Positions 8,224-16,727 of a stretch of DNA of 64,000 nucleotides are shown here, one piece after another. Each line of letters begins with the position of its first letter. The stretch's first letter is position 1. Position numbers and translations under genes: made by a program. The DNA is from an uncultured Clostridia bacterium (lineage in GTDB: Bacteria > Bacillota > Clostridia > TANB77 > CAG-465), in assembly GCA_934169925.1 (NCBI GenBank), contig CAKPOO010000003.1, forward strand, positions 62,001 to 126,000, written 5' to 3'. Under the pieces are notes generated by a model. The model saw only the letters and a program-made list of their open reading frames with translations, had not been told where the DNA came from and made no database searches.

Positions 8224-11200
8224 ATGTTAATTAGTCCAGATGAAATCAATAGAGTTTTATCATATACAGGTAATTTAATTACAAATAGAGGAAAAAAATA
8301 TTTTGAGCAATCAAGAGTTAAATTACTAAATTTTAAATATGTAAATGATGATAATTTTGAAGCTATATCAAAGGTTACTGGAACTGATGAATATATAACG
8401 TGCATATCAAAAGAAAATGGAAAAATAAAATATAGTTGCAATTGTCCAAATGAAGCAGATGAAAAGGTACCATGTAAACATATTATTGCTATGTTTTTTG
8501 ATATGTATATTGACTTTAACAAATATTATGAACTTTCTAAAAATAGTGAGAGTAAATCAATATTAGATTATGAAGAAGAATTAAAAAATATTGCAGCTAT
8601 AAAAAAAGAAAAAGCAGTAAAAAAAGAGAAAAATAAACAAAATAATGTGTTAAAATCAGAAAAACTTAATTTTGATGAATCTTTTTTATCATATTATGAA
8701 AAATTAGAGTTTGATAAATTTGAAGAAGATAATTTAACAGGAAAATTAAAATTAGTGCCATATATTGATATTTATGGATTAAAAAATAGTAATATTAGTA
8801 TTTACTTTAAAATAGGTATTAATAGTTTATACATATTAAAAGATGTATACAGTTTTGTTGATGATTTTATAACAAAAAGAGAAATAAAACTTGGAAAGTC
8901 TGTTTTAAAAGTAAAAGAAGAGATATTTGATGAAAATTCAAAAAAGTTATTTTATTTACTAAAAAAGAATTATTATAAAATAAAGTATATGAATTTAATG
9001 TCAAATGTAGAATTGCCTAAAAATTCTAGAGAATATGTAGCAATTTCATATGATTTACTTGATTATATTTTCGATATTTTTGAAAATCAAAGTATAAATG
9101 TATATAGCAAAAAAAGTAATTTAGAAAAATATACTACATTTTTAAATAAAAATCCGATTTTAAATTTAAATATTGAAAGTGACGTAGATGGTAATATAAA
9201 TTTAAGTTTGGAAAATGATGAATATACAATATACAGTAGTATTGAAAATTCATACATTTTGTTAGAAGATACTATGTATAGATGTACAAAAGATTTTACT
9301 AAAAATGTATTACCTGTACTAGAAGAATTACAAAAGGATAAGGATTATAGTATAAAAATAACAAAAGATAAAGCTTCAACTTTTTGCAATTATTTAGTTC
9401 CAAGTGTAAAAAAATACGTTAATTTAGATGTAAAAGACGATGTTATAGAAAAATACAAGACAGATAAATTAGTTACAAAGGTATATTTAGATCTTGATGA
9501 GTTAAATAATATTATAGCAAATGTTAAATTTGTATATAATGATATGGAATTTAACCCATTTTCAGAAAATAAAGAGATAAAATGTAATAGAGATATTATT
9601 CAAGAAAATAAAGCAAAATCTATGTTTGCAAAATATAAATTTAAAGTTAATGAAAAAAAAGGTTATTTATTTTTAGATGATGAGGATGATATTTATGAAT
9701 TTTTAGTAAATGGTACTGAAATTTTCATGAATAAGTTTGAAGTTTTAGTTACTGAAAAACTAAAAAATAAACAAATTATTAATACTACAAGTTTAGATTT
9801 TGGTGTTAGAATAAAAAATGATTTGCTTGATATTTCTGTTGAAAATATGAATTTTTCTGAGAAAGAATTAAAAGAAATTTTTGCAAAATACAAAGAGAAG
9901 AAAAAATACTATAGGTTAAAAAATGGTACATATATAAATCTTGATGGATATGGTATTGATACGTTATATACCCTTAATGAAACACTTGGAATTAGTGAAA
10001 AAGATATTGCATCATCAAATATTACTTTACCAAAGTATAGAGCATTATATGTTGATAATATTTTAAAAGATAAAGATGGTATAACTGTAAATAAAGAATC
10101 TAGTTTTAAAAATATCATAAAAGATATAAATAATGTAGCTGATGCAGAATATGAAATACCTAAAAATTTAAATGCAACTTTAAGAGAATACCAAAAGACT
10201 GGCTATAATTGGTTAAAATCACTTGAAAAATATGGATTTGGTGGTATTTTAGCTGATGATATGGGGCTTGGTAAAACAATACAATTAATTGCAATTTTAT
10301 TAGATAGTAAAAATAATGAAAAAAATAGTACTTCTATTGTTGTATGTCCAAGTTCTTTATACATAAACTGGGAAAAAGAATTAAAAAAATTTGCCCCATC
10401 AATTAATATGCTTGTTATATCAGGAAGTAGTGATGAAAGAAGAAAGTTAATCAAAAAAGCAAGCAAATATGATGTTATTATAACATCATATGATATGTTA
10501 AAAAGAGATATTGAACTTTATGAAAGTTACAATTTTAAATATATTATTGCTGATGAAGCACAATATATTAAAAATAACAATACCAAAAATGCAAGAGCTT
10601 TAAAAAGGTTAAATGGTAAAACAAGATTTGCCCTAACAGGTACACCTATTGAAAATTCACTTTCAGAGCTTTGGTCAATTTTTGATTATATTATGCCCGG
10701 ATATTTATTTAGTTACAAAAAGTTTAAAGATAATTATGAATCAAAAATAATAAAAGATGAAAGCAAAAAAACATTAGAAAAATTACAAAGGATAGTTGCA
10801 CCGTTTGTATTAAGACGTGTAAAAAAAGAAGTATTAAAAGAGCTTCCTGAAAAAACAGAAAGCATAATGTATAGTAAAATGGATGAAGAACAAGAAAAAG
10901 TTTATGATTCATATTTATATAATGCAAAAAAAGAATTAGAAGATGAAATTTCTAAAAATGGAATTAAAAAATCAAGAATAAAAATACTTTCAACTATAAC
11001 AAGGCTAAGACAAATCTGTGCACATCCATCATTATTTTTATCTGACTATAATTATGGTAGTGCAAAACTTGAACAATGTATGCAAATAATAGAAGATGCT
11101 GTAAGTGCTGGACATAAAATTTTGCTATTTTCAGGGTTTACTTCAATGTTTGATATAATATCAAAAAGACTTGAAAAAAACGGAATAAAATATAGCATTT

Positions 11201-11571
11201 TAACAGGAAAAACAAAAGCTTCAAATAGAGTGGACATGGTAGAAGAATTTAATATATCAGATGATACAAAGGTATTTTTAATTTCACTTAAAGCTGGTGG
11301 AACAGGTCTTAACTTAATTGGTGCTGATATGGTAATTCATTATGATCCATGGTGGAATCTATCTGCACAAAATCAAGCAACAGATAGAGCTTATAGGATT
11401 GGACAAAAAAGTAATGTTCAGGTGTTTAAGCTTATAACTCAAAATAGTATAGAAGAAAAAATACTTGCTTTACAAGAAAAGAAAAAAGATATAATTGATA
11501 ATGTAATAACAGAAAAAGAAACATTTTTATCTAAACTTTCAGAAGAAGATATTATGGAGTTATTTGAATAA
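8224..11571 (+). CDS. SWIM zinc-finger SNF2-family helicase/ATPase
   Basis: This 1115-residue protein combines an N-terminal SWIM zinc finger (CNCPNEADEKVPCKH, about 73-87, C-x-C-x(n)-C-x-H) with a long middle region resembling the bacterial SNF2-associated domain and a C-terminal Swi2/Snf2 motor. Motor motifs are DDMGLGKT (Walker A, about 677-684), ADEAQYIK (Walker B, about 775), GTPIENSLSELW, and the motif V/VI region GGTGLNL...DRAYRIGQ (about 1030-1060). Such proteins translocate on double-stranded DNA and remodel DNA-bound proteins, often RNA polymerase (RapA/HepA-like). The exact partner is unknown. It is monocistronic, with its own promoter and terminator. Length and domain order match the YwqA/HepA-type group in Bacillota. 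Confidence 0.9.
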   Translation: MLISPDEINRVLSYTGNLITNRGKKYFEQSRVKLLNFKYVNDDNFEAISKVTGTDEYITCISKENGKIKYSCNCPNEADEKVPCKHIIAMFFDMYIDFNKYYELSKNSESKSILDYEEELKNIAAIKKEKAVKKEKNKQNNVLKSEKLNFDESFLSYYEKLEFDKFEEDNLTGKLKLVPYIDIYGLKNSNISIYFKIGINSLYILKDVYSFVDDFITKREIKLGKSVLKVKEEIFDENSKKLFYLLKKNYYKIKYMNLMSNVELPKNSREYVAISYDLLDYIFDIFENQSINVYSKKSNLEKYTTFLNKNPILNLNIESDVDGNINLSLENDEYTIYSSIENSYILLEDTMYRCTKDFTKNVLPVLEELQKDKDYSIKITKDKASTFCNYLVPSVKKYVNLDVKDDVIEKYKTDKLVTKVYLDLDELNNIIANVKFVYNDMEFNPFSENKEIKCNRDIIQENKAKSMFAKYKFKVNEKKGYLFLDDEDDIYEFLVNGTEIFMNKFEVLVTEKLKNKQIINTTSLDFGVRIKNDLLDISVENMNFSEKELKEIFAKYKEKKKYYRLKNGTYINLDGYGIDTLYTLNETLGISEKDIASSNITLPKYRALYVDNILKDKDGITVNKESSFKNIIKDINNVADAEYEIPKNLNATLREYQKTGYNWLKSLEKYGFGGILADDMGLGKTIQLIAILLDSKNNEKNSTSIVVCPSSLYINWEKELKKFAPSINMLVISGSSDERRKLIKKASKYDVIITSYDMLKRDIELYESYNFKYIIADEAQYIKNNNTKNARALKRLNGKTRFALTGTPIENSLSELWSIFDYIMPGYLFSYKKFKDNYESKIIKDESKKTLEKLQRIVAPFVLRRVKKEVLKELPEKTESIMYSKMDEEQEKVYDSYLYNAKKELEDEISKNGIKKSRIKILSTITRLRQICAHPSLFLSDYNYGSAKLEQCMQIIEDAVSAGHKILLFSGFTSMFDIISKRLEKNGIKYSILTGKTKASNRVDMVEEFNISDDTKVFLISLKAGGTGLNLIGADMVIHYDPWWNLSAQNQATDRAYRIGQKSNVQVFKLITQNSIEEKILALQEKKKDIIDNVITEKETFLSKLSEEDIMELFE

Positions 11572-11585
11572 TACTGTATTTTTTT

Positions 11586-11620
11586 ATACTAGGTTATAAA
11601 TATGACCTAGTATTTTTTTT
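11586..11620 (+). terminator. Terminator after the helicase gene
   Basis: ATACTAGGT (11586-11594) pairs with ACCTAGTAT (11605-11613) and is followed by a run of T residues. Confidence 0.9.
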
Positions 11621-11640
11621 GAAAAAATTAAAAATTTTAG

Positions 11641-11670
11641 TTGACATATAAGAAAAAAAAGTGTTAAAAT
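11641..11670 (+). promoter_or_regulatory. Promoter for the MATE fusion gene
   Basis: Consensus TTGACA (11641-11646) is followed after 18 bases by TAAAAT (11665-11670), 32 bases before the start codon. Confidence 0.7.
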
Positions 11671-11701
11671 GTGAAAGCTAAAAAAAAGAAAGGAAGTTTT
11701 T

Positions 11702-13735
11702 ATGGAAAGAGAAGAAAATATTTTAGGAAAAGAAAATGTTGGAACTTTAATTAAAAAATTTTCAATACCTTGCATAATTTCATTGCTTGTTAACTCATTA
11801 TATAATGTAGTTGACCAGATTTTCATTGGTTGGGGTGTTGGATATTTAGGTAATGGTGCAACAAATGTAGTATTTCCACTTACTATGATTTGTCTTGCTT
11901 TTGCACTTATGTTTGGAGATGGAGCTTCAGCATATCTTAGTTTAAAACTTGGACAAAAAAGAAAAGATGAAGCTTCAAAAGGTGTTGGAAATGGTATAAT
12001 GCTATCTGTTATAGTAGCTGTTTTTTTATGTGTTGTAATACTTGCATTTTTACCAACTCTTTTGAATTTATTTGGATGTACTGATGTTTTAAGAGAGTAC
12101 GCACTAAATTATGGATATATAATTGCAATAGGTCTTCCATTTATGATGATAGGTACTACTTTAAATTCAATTATTCGTTCTGATGGTAGTCCAAAATATG
12201 CAATGATTTCAATGCTTCTTGGTGCAATTTTAAATATTATACTTGATCCAATTTTAATATTTGTATTTAATTTAGGTGTGCAAGGAGCAGCAATTGCAAC
12301 TGTATTTTCACAAATTGTAACATTTGTAATAAACGTTATATATTTAAAGAAATTTAAGAGTATTGATGTAGAAAAAAGTATATTTAAATTAAAATTTGAT
12401 GTAGCTAAAAAAGTTACAATGCTTGGTATTAGTAGTTTTATAACTCAAATGAGTATAGTATTTGTTATAGCAGCAGAAAATAACTCGTTATCAAAATATG
12501 GTGCAAATACAAAATATGGAGCAGAAATACCGATTACTGTACTTGGTATAGTTATGAAAATTAGTCAAATTTTAAATAGCGTTATAATTGGTATTGCATC
12601 AGGTGCTCAACCAATATTTGGATATAACTATGGTGCAAAAAAATATGATAGAGTAAGAAAAACTTTAAAAATAGTTTTATGCTTTAGTTTAATGATAAGC
12701 TTATTTGCATTTATATTATTCCAAACAATACCAGATAAATTAATATCTATATTTGGTAGTGGTGATGAGTTATATATGGAATTTGCTTGTAAAGCATTTA
12801 GAATATATTTATTATTTTGCATATTTAATGGAGTTCAAATTCCATCATCAATTTTCTTCCAAGCTATTGGAAAAAGTGGAAAAAGTGCAATTTTATCATT
12901 ATCAAGACAAATATTATTTTTAATACCTTCTATGATAATTTTAGGTAGTATTTTGGGTATAACTGGAGTACTTTTTGCAGGACCTGTTGCAGATGGACTT
13001 GCATTTTTAATTGCAATTACATTATTAATACTTGAATTAAAACATATGAAAGAAAATGTAAATGAAAGTAAAACTGCAAAAGAAGAAGTTCAAAGTAATG
13101 ATGATGATAATTACAATGTAAAAGAAACAAATAATACTAATGATTTAGTTATAACTATTGCAAGAGAGTATGGATCTGGTGGTAGATACATTGGAAAAAT
13201 TATCGCTGAAAAATTAAACATGAAATTATTAGATAAAAATTTCATACAAGAGCTTGCTAAAAATACTGGTTTTAATGAAGAATATATAAAAGAAAATGAA
13301 CAAAAAAGAGATGCTTTAGATGCCTTAAATTCAGGTTATTATTCTACATTAAACTCTGCAGATGAGTTGTTTATAAAAGAATCAGAATTAATAAAAAGTG
13401 AAGCTAAAAAAGGTGCTTGTGTTATTGTTGGTAGATGTGCAGACTTTATATTGAAGGATAGAGAAAATGTTGTAAAAGTATTTATAACAAGTTCTACTGA
13501 TGATAAAGTAAAAAGAGTTCAAAAATATTATGGCATAGAAAATGAAAAAGAAGCTAGAAAAGAAATAACTAGAATTAATAAATTAAGAGCAAATCATTAT
13601 AAATATTATACAGATAGAAATTGGTATGATAGTTCAAATTATGATTTATGTTTAAATAGTGATTCTTTAGGTGTTGAAAAAACAGCTGAAATTATTTGTG
13701 AGTATGTAAAAGCCAAAAAAGATAATAATAAATAA
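11702..13735 (+). CDS. MATE-family transporter fused to a cytidylate-kinase-like domain
   Basis: Residues 1 to about 450 form a 12-helix MATE (multidrug and toxin extrusion) transporter: it opens with the family-typical FSIPCIISLLVNSLYNVVDQIFIG and has the paired half-domain organisation. After a hydrophilic Glu/Asn-rich linker (about 450-478), residues 480-677 form a soluble domain beginning TIAREYGSGGRYIGK, the modified P-loop of the cytidylate-kinase-like family, with a later VIVGRCADFIL and a basic region RINKLRANHYKYYT. In many Clostridia, cytidylate-kinase-like genes sit beside MATE genes; here they are one polypeptide with no internal stop. MATE proteins are Na+ or H+ antiporters. How a nucleotide-binding domain would affect transport is unknown. 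AAAGGAAG precedes the ATG. Confidence 0.88.
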   Translation: MEREENILGKENVGTLIKKFSIPCIISLLVNSLYNVVDQIFIGWGVGYLGNGATNVVFPLTMICLAFALMFGDGASAYLSLKLGQKRKDEASKGVGNGIMLSVIVAVFLCVVILAFLPTLLNLFGCTDVLREYALNYGYIIAIGLPFMMIGTTLNSIIRSDGSPKYAMISMLLGAILNIILDPILIFVFNLGVQGAAIATVFSQIVTFVINVIYLKKFKSIDVEKSIFKLKFDVAKKVTMLGISSFITQMSIVFVIAAENNSLSKYGANTKYGAEIPITVLGIVMKISQILNSVIIGIASGAQPIFGYNYGAKKYDRVRKTLKIVLCFSLMISLFAFILFQTIPDKLISIFGSGDELYMEFACKAFRIYLLFCIFNGVQIPSSIFFQAIGKSGKSAILSLSRQILFLIPSMIILGSILGITGVLFAGPVADGLAFLIAITLLILELKHMKENVNESKTAKEEVQSNDDDNYNVKETNNTNDLVITIAREYGSGGRYIGKIIAEKLNMKLLDKNFIQELAKNTGFNEEYIKENEQKRDALDALNSGYYSTLNSADELFIKESELIKSEAKKGACVIVGRCADFILKDRENVVKVFITSSTDDKVKRVQKYYGIENEKEARKEITRINKLRANHYKYYTDRNWYDSSNYDLCLNSDSLGVEKTAEIICEYVKAKKDNNK

Positions 13736-13762
13736 AAAGTTAAAAAAGAATAAAATAAAAGC

Positions 13763-13798
13763 AAAAATAAAAATAAAAATAAAAATAAAAATAAAAAA
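13763..13798. repeat. (AAAAAT)n simple repeat
   Basis: Five perfect AAAAAT units run from 13763 to 13792, followed by A6 that merges into the next terminator stem. This is a slippage-prone simple repeat between convergent genes with no sign of coding or regulatory use. Confidence 0.85.
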
Positions 13799-13837
13799 TA
13801 CTTGTATATCAGGTTTTGATATACAAGTATTTTTTTT
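13797..13837. terminator. Bidirectional terminator between the MATE fusion and the 13836 gene
   Basis: A perfect 15-bp stem (13797-13811 with 13817-13831) encloses a 5-base loop. It has A-run and T-run flanks on its two sides and serves both convergent genes. Confidence 0.92.
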
Positions 13838-14456
13838 AGTTAAAAAGATATTCCATTAAAAATTTATCTTTCTTAAAATCGTGATAGGTAACAGATAAAG
13901 CATCGTGGTAATCTTCACTTAAAGATTTATTTGTGTTTGAATTTGAAAGTAATTTTTCAAGAGAATATAAAATTCCATCATTAAACTTTGAATATATTAC
14001 ACATAAAGATAAAGCTTTTGCATAATCATCAAGTTTTGGGAAAATTTCAATTCCTTTTAAAGAATTTAAGGAGTGTGAAGCTTCAAGTCTTTTTAACATA
14101 TGATAGTACAGCTTCTTTTCTATAATTTTCCTTTCTAAAACAGAGTTATCTTCACTTGATAGATATTTGATTAATTTTGCTTTATTATAAAAATAAGTAT
14201 CAAAATTTAAGTCTTTACAACGGTTTGCAAATATCAAAGTAAAAATACCATCATTAATAACTTTTTTGTGCTTAAATTTCATAATAAAAAAAGTCTTCAA
14301 ATTTCCTGGTGCGATAAATTTTATTCTTAAAGCATCTTTATTAATATTTAACTTGTTATTTTTTGAAAAAGCAGTAATCATTCCATTTGAAACTTTTGTT
14401 TTTGTCTTAAGTAACTCTTCTAAGTCATATCCTACATTGTTAATTTTTATAATCAT
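13836..14456 (-). CDS. Unknown 206-aa protein
   Basis: I do not recognise this protein. It is soluble, Lys-rich and without a signal peptide or membrane helix. The N-terminus (MIIKINNVGYDLEELLKTKTKV) is followed by a beta-rich region and then a mainly helical C-terminal half with several Leu-rich segments. It is transcribed alone on the minus strand, with an AGGTCT-like ribosome site and a good promoter. It faces away from the spoIIIA operon and shares a terminator with the MATE fusion gene. Codon use matches its neighbours, so recent transfer is not suggested. Confidence 0.6.
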   Translation of the reverse strand: MIIKINNVGYDLEELLKTKTKVSNGMITAFSKNNKLNINKDALRIKFIAPGNLKTFFIMKFKHKKVINDGIFTLIFANRCKDLNFDTYFYNKAKLIKYLSSEDNSVLERKIIEKKLYYHMLKRLEASHSLNSLKGIEIFPKLDDYAKALSLCVIYSKFNDGILYSLEKLLSNSNTNKSLSEDYHDALSVTYHDFKKDKFLMEYLFN

Positions 14457-14514
14457 AAAAAGACCTCCATTTAATATTAATTAAATTATAAATATAAATT
14501 GTTAAGCGTTCTAT

Positions 14515-14543
14515 ATTATAACATCAACTTAAAAAAAAGTAAA
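14515..14543 (-). promoter_or_regulatory. Promoter for the 13836 gene
   Basis: On the minus strand TTTACT (+ 14538-14543), a 17-base spacer and TATAAT (+ 14515-14520, preceded by TGT) lie about 60 bases before the start codon. Confidence 0.6.
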
Positions 14544-14650
14544 CAATTAAAAAGATTTATTTAAGTATTTTCTAAAATTAACTTTTTATTTACATATTTC
14601 AAAAATATACAAAAATAGAACTTTTTTTAATGTATATTAGTTTTTTTTCT

Positions 14651-14681
14651 ACAATATATTTATATAAATAAGAGTATAACA
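14651..14681 (+). promoter_or_regulatory. Possible SigE-like promoter for spoIIIA
   Basis: ACAATAT (14651-14657) and GTATAACA (14674-14681), 16 bases apart, loosely resemble the mother-cell SigE -35/-10 pattern. The B. subtilis spoIIIA operon is known to be SigE-dependent, but this match is weak. No good SigA promoter is visible in the 200 bases before the operon. Confidence 0.3.
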
Positions 14682-14705
14682 TTTGTATAAAAAAGAGGTG
14701 TAATT

Positions 14706-15594
14706 TTGATAAATGAAATTTTAGAAATACTTCCAAGTGCCCTTAAGATAAAATTAGAAAGTTTTTCAAATTTAAAAAGTATAAGAGAAATTAGAATTAG
14801 GGTAAATAGGAATGTTATATTAATGTTAAATAGTAGTTATTCTTTAAATGATGAATATGAAATTGAATATACGCCTACATTAAAAGATATTTTAGAAATT
14901 CTTTTAAGAATATCTAAAAATTCTATTTATGCAATTCAAAATGATATAAATAACGGATTTGTCACTATAAAAGGTGGACATAGAATTGGAATTTGTGGTG
15001 AAGTTGTAATTGAAGATGGTAAGGTTAAGAATATAAAAAATATAAATAGTTTAAATATAAGAGTTGCAAATCAAGTAATTGGAGTAGCAGATAGTTTATA
15101 TAAAGAGGTTGTATGTAATGGAAAAGTAAAAAATACATTAATAGTGTCGCCACCTCGGATTTGGAAAAACAACAATGCTTAGAGATTTGGTAAGAAAAAT
15201 AAGTAATGGTAATGAAAGTTTTGTAGGGAAAAATGTTGGACTTGTTGATGAACGTGGTGAAATTGCATCAGTAGTTAATGGTGTATGTATGTTAGATGTT
15301 GGTAAAAGAACAGATGTAATGTCAAATTGTAGTAAAGATTATGGAATTAGAGTTTTAGTAAGAAGTATGGGAATTGATGTTGTAGCAACTGATGAAATAG
15401 GAAGTAATGAAGATATAGATGCAATATATTATGCAAGTACCTGTGGAGTTAGTTTGCTTTTTACAATGCATGGAAATTCAATAGAAGATTTAATTAATAA
15501 CAAAAAAATTAATGAAATGATAAAAAACAAAATGTTTGAAAATATAGTTTTTTTGAATAAAGATAAAAGTTATAGAATAAATAAGGTGGGATAA
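14706..15594 (+). pseudogene. spoIIIAA: Stage III sporulation protein AA with a +1 frameshift in the Walker A motif
   Basis: Two overlapping reading frames (14706-15182 and 15175-15594) together make one SpoIIIAA, the ATPase of the SpoIIIA-SpoIIQ feeding-tube complex, which resembles secretion ATPases. In the first frame the expected P-loop reads SPPRIWKNNN. Removing one base around 15153-15156 restores PPGFGKTTMLRDLV in a continuous frame of about 295 codons. The Walker B-like DEIGSNEDIDAI (about residue 230) is intact in the second frame. The start is TTG 14706 behind AGAGGTG. The other seven operon genes are intact, so an assembly or sequencing error is as likely as a real mutation. If real, sporulation would probably fail at stage III. 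Confidence 0.85.
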
Positions 15595-15595
15595 T

Positions 15596-16117
15596 ATGGT
15601 ATTTTTTCTAAAATGTTTAATTTCGATTGGAATTGTTAGTATAACAACATATCTTGGTTTTTCAAAATCAAAAAATCTTTCAAGTAGGGAATATATTTTA
15701 AAAGATATGGTTACTTTTTTTAATTTAGTTGAAAATGAGATAAAGTACATGCTTACAATTTTGCCTAATGCTTATGAAATAGCAAGACAAAAATTAATAA
15801 CTAATTTAAAAAATGTAATTGGAAATATAGTGGTAGATATGCTAAAAAATAACTCAAGTTTTGAAAATGAAAAAAGTGTTATGGAAAATGTTTCAACACT
15901 TAGTGAATTAACAGATTATGATAAATCAGTTTTTATATCTACTTTAAATAATTTAGGAAATAGCAATTTAGAATCTCAGCTTAATATAATTGAAAATACT
16001 AAACAAATATTAAATGATCAAATAAAAGAAGCTATAATAAAAAAGCAAGAAAGTGCTAGAGTATATAAATCTATAGGGGTTATATCAGGAGTTATGATTG
16101 TTTTAGTATTTATATAA
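15596..16117 (+). CDS. spoIIIAB: Stage III sporulation protein AB
   Basis: This 173-residue protein has an N-terminal membrane segment (FLKCLISIGIVSITTYLGF), a helical cytoplasmic body and a C-terminal membrane segment (IGVISGVMIVLVFI). This arrangement resembles a half-size type II secretion F/PilC-like platform protein, as known for SpoIIIAB. It acts in the mother-cell membrane engulfing the forespore. A GGTGGG site precedes the ATG, and the gene starts one base after the stop of spoIIIAA. The family is assigned from operon position, length and topology. Confidence 0.88.
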   Translation: MVFFLKCLISIGIVSITTYLGFSKSKNLSSREYILKDMVTFFNLVENEIKYMLTILPNAYEIARQKLITNLKNVIGNIVVDMLKNNSSFENEKSVMENVSTLSELTDYDKSVFISTLNNLGNSNLESQLNIIENTKQILNDQIKEAIIKKQESARVYKSIGVISGVMIVLVFI

Positions 16118-16130
16118 AGGGGGAAAAAGT

Positions 16131-16325
16131 ATGAATATAGATTTGTTATTTAAAATAGCAGGTATTGGAATTTTAGTTGCAGTTTTAAATCAAGTACTTA
16201 GTAAAGCAGGCCGTGAAGATCAAGCAATGATGACAACATTAACTGGTATAATAATTGTTCTTATGCTTGTGATTGATCAAATTAGTAATCTTTTTGAAAC
16301 AGTTAGAAATGTTTTTAATTTGTGA
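16131..16325 (+). CDS. spoIIIAC: Stage III sporulation protein AC
   Basis: This is a small 64-residue protein with two membrane helices: LLFKIAGIGILVAVLNQVL and a segment around TTLTGIIIVLMLVIDQI. The short loop between them, SKAGREDQAMM, is the conserved SpoIIIAC signature. It is a membrane component of the SpoIIIA-SpoIIQ channel. AAAGGGGG precedes the ATG. Its stop, TGA at 16323, is the only TGA stop I found in the window. Confidence 0.92.
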   Translation: MNIDLLFKIAGIGILVAVLNQVLSKAGREDQAMMTTLTGIIIVLMLVIDQISNLFETVRNVFNL

Positions 16326-16342
16326 TGTAAGGATTTGATAGA

Positions 16343-16726
16343 ATGAATATTTTTAAAGTAATAGCCTTTTGTGTAATTGCAACAATATTTTGCATTATAT
16401 TATCACAGCAGAAAAAAGAATATGCAATTTTACTTAGTATAATTTCTTGTATTGGGATAATGATGTATTCATTAAATAGTCTTTTTGGAATAGTTGACGT
16501 TTTAAAAAAGCTTATAGAAAACTCTGGAATTAGTATGGAGTTTTTAAAAATAATTTTAAAAGTCGTAGGTATAACTTATCTAGTAGAGTTTGGGAAAAAC
16601 ATATGTAATGATGCTGGACAAACAGCTATTTCGAAAAAAATTGAAATGGCAGGAAAAATTATAATAGTATCTATAAGTATTCCAATACTAACAAGTTTGG
16701 TTAATGTATTAAGTGGATTAATTTAG
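16343..16726 (+). CDS. spoIIIAD: Stage III sporulation protein AD
   Basis: This 127-residue protein has three or four membrane helices and the family-typical segment LKVVGITYLVEFGKNICNDAGQTAISKK split around residues 72-100. It is paralogous to SpoIIIAC in its helices and belongs to the same channel. The ribosome site AAGGAT lies 11 bases before the ATG. Spacing to spoIIIAE is one base, so translation is probably coupled. Confidence 0.92.
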   Translation: MNIFKVIAFCVIATIFCIILSQQKKEYAILLSIISCIGIMMYSLNSLFGIVDVLKKLIENSGISMEFLKIILKVVGITYLVEFGKNICNDAGQTAISKKIEMAGKIIIVSISIPILTSLVNVLSGLI

Positions 16727-16727
16727 T

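Noticed and set aside
13763..13798. CRISPR-like or regulatory tandem repeat
   Set aside because: It is a six-base AT microsatellite without spacers, next to a terminator; replication slippage explains it.
15175..15594. A separate gene downstream of a short spoIIIAA
   Set aside because: Both parts align with one SpoIIIAA and meet inside the P-loop; a single base explains the break.
16323..16346. TGA read as Trp (alternative code)
   Set aside because: TGG is used for Trp throughout, no gene has an internal TGA, and SpoIIIAC has normal length with this stop.
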